From Platycnemis pennipes (Eukaryota; Arthropoda; Insecta; Odonata; Platycnemididae), in contig OW121850.1 of the NCBI GenBank assembly GCA_933228895.1, forward strand, positions 32,745,773-32,809,772: a stretch of 64,000 nucleotides of DNA. The letters run 5' to 3'. A program made the translations under genes and the position numbers. Shown here in pieces: positions 58,701 through 64,000 of this stretch. The number at the start of each line of letters is the position of its first letter. Position 1 is the first letter of the stretch. The notes beneath the pieces are model-generated. The model ran no database searches. It had not been told where the DNA came from and saw only the letters and a program-made list of their open reading frames with translations.

Positions 58701-60881
58701 CGTTGCGACTCACTTCTCGGATTGAGCTCGTAGATGGAGAAGAATGGATAGAGCGCGAGATGGAGAAAAGATTATTGGAAGGGCCAGGTACTCAAGAGAG
58801 TGACGAACGCCATGTGTGTCGATCGAGAGGGGGTATAAGAGTGGACACTTACCACAAAGCACCCGTCTTCACATTTGGGGATTGATTCCAAGAGTAAGAA
58901 ATGCGGTGAGATGAAGGTTCATTTCCTTAAGCATCTTATTACTGATATATTATTATGAGGAGACCTAATATATTCTCAAAAGATATTCGTGTTGATAGGA
59001 GCGACGCAGTCTTTAGTGCTCCGAAAATGCTCAATCATGGATCACTCATCAACGCACTTTGTAAGGGGTGCTTTGAGCATTCGTCGAAAATTAAGTTAGT
59101 GTGTGTTAATTCTAAAACTGGAAAGAATAACTAGGTCGAAATAACTCTCTCAAGAAGAAGTCTGAAGCAAAAGCAGACGCCAAGAAAGTTCGCGAGCTAT
59201 ATGTGGCATGAAGGCAGCAATTACTTGCGTGTAACAAATTCATTAACGATAAAACAATGTAAACATCTACATGGTAAATTTAAATATATTTAAAAAGAAC
59301 CAACTTAAGATTTGAAAAGTTGATAATAAAAATTTCTGAAGAGTAAAAGAAGAGTAAGACTCTACGAATTGTACATACCCTAAAGCAACATATATATTGA
59401 CTGATCTCATGGGCTCTTCTTAAAGTAGCTTAGCTAGCAAATGATCTCAGATATTCGAGCTATCCACAAACTTAAAACTAGTGTGCGTTAATGGAAACGT
59501 TTTGCTTCGTTAGACTCCGCTAAAAAGAACCACACCAATAGAATATGCATTCATTTAATCCCCCCTGATATCTCAAAATCACTCCAATTTCATTTCATAT
59601 GTGGACTTACGGCCTCGGTTCAAACGTTTTCCCACGCTGATGAAATATTTTTCACTAAGTACATAAAAAGTTTTAAGTTTAAATTATCACCTGTTGAAGC
59701 ATGTCAATAACTAATTTTGGAACGCTGATGATATTGTTCGGCTCTGGTCCCTCGAACTGAAAATCTCATACTTAGTCTACTACATCCCACAAGCAATCAT
59801 CTCCCAGAATTGAAAATCTTCTCCACGTCGGGTAAAAAAACCATGGAGCTATCACTTGCCTTCTCTCACACTTCCATTAAAAGCGGCCCTCGTATATTCC
59901 GACATAAATGTGGTATTTCGTATTAAATATGCGATAGTAGCTAAACATGAATTTATACATATATGGATTCATTTTCTATATGACCATTATTGTACATGGT
60001 AACAACAAGCGAATCCATTCCGAATAAGTTGTTTCCTTCTCAGTTTTCTTGCTTGTTTCCCAAGATTACATTGGGAAGGTTACCATACTCATTCATTTTT
60101 TGGGAAACGCAATGAAAAAAAGATGTAGAACTAAGCAAGTAATTATTTCTTACTATGAATCAACCGTCATCTCGTACCCGTTCCATCGACAAGCAATGAC
60201 TGATGCCTCAACAAATAGTTTGCCTTCTTGGCCTAATTGCTGAATGAGTCCGTATTTCAAAGTAAAAAAACTACAAAAACCATAAAACTCTGGCGTAAAT
60301 ATTCTCACAAACAGGGCATATATGAAATACAACTTTTTTCCTCATCTCGCCTTAAATTAACGGAAATGGGAATATAGTCGGAGATAAAAATTAATTGCTC
60401 ATAGGATCATTTCGTGAGGGCTCTTTTAACTCAATTAACTGTTATGACTTTCAATTAAACGCAATCACAAACTAATAATTGGTTCCTGCGCTCCATAATA
60501 TGAGACCAGAGCCCAGAAATCAAGAGAGGAACTGGTGAATTGAAGTCAAAACTCGTGATTCTCCCAGATAATCAGAATAGGTGGAAATGACGAGCAAGAA
60601 CGCTATAGCATAACGCTTGGCGTGACAGGAGCTACAGTCTTCGCAGATGGCCATCAGCTTTGTCGTAGCAGTGCATGTGAGAGAAATCATCGTGGCTCTC
60701 AAAGTGGAATCTGATCTCTTCATTCGACACAGCTACGGGAACATCACGCTCATAAATATTTATTCTGGAAGTGGTGGAGAAAAAGGGAGAGGTGACCCTT
60801 AACGGGTCAAGATATGACAACGGAGATTTACAGCTTCCATTCAATAGGCCCCTTTAAAAAAAATAATCGGAGCGCTGAAGC
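55761..60881. other. AT-rich non-coding DNA, nothing recognised
   Basis: Five kilobases without a defensible gene. A donor word AAG/GTGAGC lies at 56758-56766. A slightly CpG-richer stretch at 58420-58740 has frames of 80 to 98 codons with no domain. No microsatellite, tandem or inverted repeat was noticed. Confidence 0.45.
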
Positions 60882-61463
60882 ATGGAACTGATCCAAAGCA
60901 TTAAGGCTTTCCTGCTATCTCCATTTTCTCCCGGCCGTATTTATTGGAAAACGTCCAGAAGAAGCGCCCCTTTAAATATATACATTATTTTTTCTTTATA
61001 TAAATATATAAACGGGACTTCTCGGAAATGTAAGCGCCGGATAAAATGGCCGCCCGCACACATGTACGTGCGGTTGCGATGGATGACTTACGGCCAATTA
61101 CTCCGCGGAATGGGTCTCACAATTCGCACCACCGAAATGTCTTCCCCACCTCTAGCCTCCTGGCGTACAATGCGTCGACTCCCTCAGACCCGAGCCAAGA
61201 TGTGTCGTAAAACTTGTGAATGTAGGCTATATAGAGGTCTTTTTTACGAAGGCCTTAACGGCAAAAGGGAGAGAAAGGTCAAGTGTTTCCTAAATGATTT
61301 CGTATTTGAACGGCCGGGAAATGCGTTTGCGAAGGCCACGAGGCATGAAGGCATTCCAATAACTGACGACATGATAAATATAAGTGCCATTCGGCTGCGA
61401 GCCAAACTTAAAGGCTTATTTATGGCGGGAAAACGCACATTTTCATGTGCTCGATATTCCTGA
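60882..61463 (+). promoter_or_regulatory. 193-codon open frame over possible regulatory DNA
   Basis: The longest open frame of the window starts at the ATG at 60882 and ends at TGA 61461-61463. The product is basic, with Cys near its middle (KMCRKTCECRLYRG) but no domain, signal peptide or family that I recognise. The DNA itself alternates AT-rich and CpG words in a way often seen in conserved regulatory elements: AAAATGGCCGCC at 61043-61054 fits the Pho/YY1 core, CAATTACTCCGC carries a homeodomain core, and TTTATGGCGGGAAAA at about 61419-61433 contains a full E2F word GGCGGGAAA. I favour regulatory DNA over a gene, with low certainty; a single-exon lineage-specific gene remains possible. Confidence 0.25.
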
Positions 61464-63539
61464 GACGGTAAAATAATCCCAAAATCATCAAAACCTGAGA
61501 AACTGGAAACGTAAAACTAAAATTCAGGCAGATTCCATGTACTAGCGGTAAACAAAGATGCCATTAGGGTAAAAGCTTTAAGAAAATTTGAAGTATTTAT
61601 GCATCACAACATGTTGATCCACTAGGGAAGTCCAGTTAAAATCGAATATAAGTTGGCACTGTCACTATTGTTAAAAACGGAATTTATGAGAAATTTGTTG
61701 AAATACCATGAAAATATGTTTTAAGATCGTATTCTGTACACACAATTACACTCTGATACACAATTCAAGGGAAAAAAGATGAAAACGTTGGGTGGACCAA
61801 GAAAGAGAAGCTTAAGATGGAAGAGACTTCAGAATTTAAAAATGTTCCACACGATTGCACTTGAAGGTAAAAAGTGGACAAATTTGGCGTTCTTGACAAG
61901 ATGTATTATTTTAGAACGTAGGAAAGACTCCCTTCTGGAAGCTGGAAAACGGTAATAATTACTTTTTTGAGGGATACAACGATATCTTCATCTGAATGTT
62001 ACCTAGCGAGCCTCCACAAAGTCGCGTGGTAAACGACCACCATTCGCGAAAAGGCCGCTAGAGAAATGGAGGGAAAAGAGAACATTGGGAAATAAAAATG
62101 AAGTGTGATTCCTATTTATGAAAGGATATTTATTCTTAAAAGAAGCATTCTTTGCTCTATGGCCATATATTGAGCGAGGAAAACATGGATTCTTGTATCT
62201 CTTCGTCCGAAAATTAATCTCTCCTCACTTGTCACTTCTTGTAGTCCTGATGATATAGTATGTAGGTTGAAATATGACACTATCAGTCTCATACACTTGT
62301 GATTTCGATTTTTCAAGCAACATTTAACATGCAATCAGCCATTTAGTCTCTAGGGTTTCTGAACCAAGCCGAGTGACAGTTTCTGCTATAATTCGCTCAG
62401 TAGAAGTCTTGAGGAATAGGAATATTTCAGCTGACAAAAAAAGTCAGTGAAGCAATGACATTTTACCTCAGTGCATACAGATTTTTTTTGTTTTTCCAAA
62501 TATTAAAATTGCTTTTTGGCCAGAGAAAAAAAAGTTAACGTCTCCAGAAAGGCATCAAAGAGGAGGACATCAAACGCCTAATAGCCAAAATGTGTGAGCG
62601 GTAAATGCTTATGATACTAAAACTGCAATAGAGCCAATTTTCATATTTAGCAGCAAAATGATCGCAGATGAACACTCAACTATAAACAAAACTCAAACAT
62701 TTCATAAAACGCATTGCAATATCGTAACTTTTTGAAACATCACAGGAGGATTATATAAGCTTAGATAATAAGGTATGATTTACCAAGGTATTTGTGTAGT
62801 GTAGTTGCGTACCATAAAAATAAGACCAAGAGCAACCTTTATTGGCCGCGGATGGAACAAGATTGTGAGGAAGTATTTTATGGTTGAAATACAGAGTCCC
62901 TCATTTCTACGCGGTATTTATAGCGCCGAAGATAATTACACTTTTATTGATAAAATAAACCTGTGATCAACGTGGTAGGGTTACTCTGATTAATCATGGA
63001 AGAGCTCACCAAGTAAGAGTGCTAAGCCCAACAACAGTGATTCCCTATTTGGTAAAAAACCCGAACATGATATCAGCACATCAGCGAAAACGTATTCTTA
63101 ATAATGCCACTGACATCATGAACAGTTGAGATTGAACCCACGGTATTTTAAAATATAGTGTGAATTTTATATTCAGTAGCATCTACTTTCACTATCATAA
63201 TTGTAAAAGGTTTCCCTAAGGTGGCCCTTTGCACGGATTTTTATACATTTATTACCCTCATGTAGGCTTTATCCCAAGCACTGATTTCCAAAAGTAAATA
63301 TTTAAGATGCATTCACGAGATAAAATGTATTAGAATTTAAATTTAAAATGGCTTAAAAGAAATAATAAAGCATCATGGCACTCGAATAAATATGGAGAAA
63401 GTGGATGTAAACGATGTCTATGGTATAAGAGGAATTCGGACTGGCCTTCCTCAGTTAGAACACCAGAAAGTGATGGTAAGAAAAGAACCAAGCATAAGCA
63501 GCAATACGCAACCAGCTAACGTTACGCAAAAAGAGAGAA
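61464..63539. other. AT-rich non-coding DNA with a possible LINE scrap
   Basis: At 61788-61900 the + strand reads KRWVDQEREA-stop-DGRDF, faintly like the KRWVD..KED segment near the C-terminus of some LINE polyproteins. The evidence is too short to call. Nothing else seen. Confidence 0.35.
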
Positions 63540-63840
63540 GGAAAGAAAAATAGGAAACGCGTTGCCTAAAGAGAGGAATCTCGAGGGGGAGCTGATTGTG
63601 CTAAGGATTTCGACGGGAAAGAAAAGAAAATACACAGGGTCGTCAAAGAAATTGAAAGGAGGAAATTGTGTCAGACGGGAAGGAGAGATAAGGAAACAAA
63701 AACACGGAATGAAAGAGGACGAGGGCAAATCAGAGGAAACCAGACCCAAGGGAGGCGGGGGATAGACGCAAGAAAAAAGTGGGGGCTGAGGAGGAGGTGG
63801 GAGGAAAAAACAGCTTCGACTCGGTGGGGACGTAATAATT
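63540..63840 (+). repeat. Purine-rich tract
   Basis: The + strand is almost all A and G (GAAAGAAAAGAAAATAC, GGAGGTGGGAGGAAAAAAC). The 65-121 codon frames over it on both strands are compositional. Confidence 0.6.
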
Positions 63841-64000
63841 TCCGCGGAGCAGCGATGACATAAAACCAGGGGCGCAAAAGAAAACACCCGTGGAACTCAC
63901 GAGCGAGGACTTGGAGGGGGGCTCTAATCTAATGGAATAATAACAATAAACTTTGAGGGGCGGCTTTACTTTAATCGAGGCGAAAAAAATAAGCCGGGAA

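Noticed and set aside
61788..61900. LINE C-terminal scrap (KRWVDQEREA)
   Set aside because: Only about ten residues fit, in a frame with an early stop, and no 3' end or neighbour supports it.

Overview
The window looks like non-coding animal DNA, most probably from an arthropod. It is AT-rich, with no open reading frame longer than 193 codons, no operon-like packing, no recognisable full-length gene and no rRNA, tRNA gene or CRISPR array. The arthropod assignment is an inference from dispersed repeats: decayed non-LTR retrotransposon tails, tRNA-derived SINEs, and a dispersed repeat with a CATCTACAT-type motif that I remember from insect genomes but cannot check here. The DNA could be intergenic or the interior of a very large intron. 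A recursive-splice-like site at 26772/26773 and a possible 21-nt micro-exon at 5726-5746, both on the + strand, would fit the intron view.

Layout. 1-9 kb: one well-preserved SINE (2858-3095), a two-copy tandem duplication (6221-6642), purine-rich tracts, a GC-rich patch near 8.7 kb and a second, different SINE (9004-9250). 10.7-11.7 kb: the 3' end of a non-LTR retrotransposon on the minus strand, ending exactly in a perfect 66-bp palindrome, followed by a + strand 3' stub of the same family. 12.5-17 kb: paired TA microsatellites, C-run and G-run tracts, CpG-containing pyrimidine-rich DNA. 17-31 kb: two more stubs of the same retrotransposon family, SINE remnants, the recursive-splice-like site, and a decayed array of GAATAC/ATGAAT-type words that changes strand.

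31-64 kb: a CpG-rich patch with clustered homeodomain-type cores (31.8 kb), three minus-strand copies of one dispersed repeat (31.4, 36.9, 51.2 kb), a perfect 149-bp inverted repeat with a 4-base loop (41441-41742) lying between two nearly identical 143-bp direct repeats, a 1.8-kb element with about 235-bp diverged terminal inverted repeats (45923-47744), a decayed second copy of the 2.9-kb SINE (52.65 kb), and a conserved-looking AT/CpG mosaic around 60.9-61.5 kb.

No set of genes working together can be described, because I see no gene I can defend. The most unusual objects are two perfect inverted structures (66 bp and 302 bp), the long-TIR element and the recursive-splice-like site. All identities and percentages are by eye; nothing was searched.
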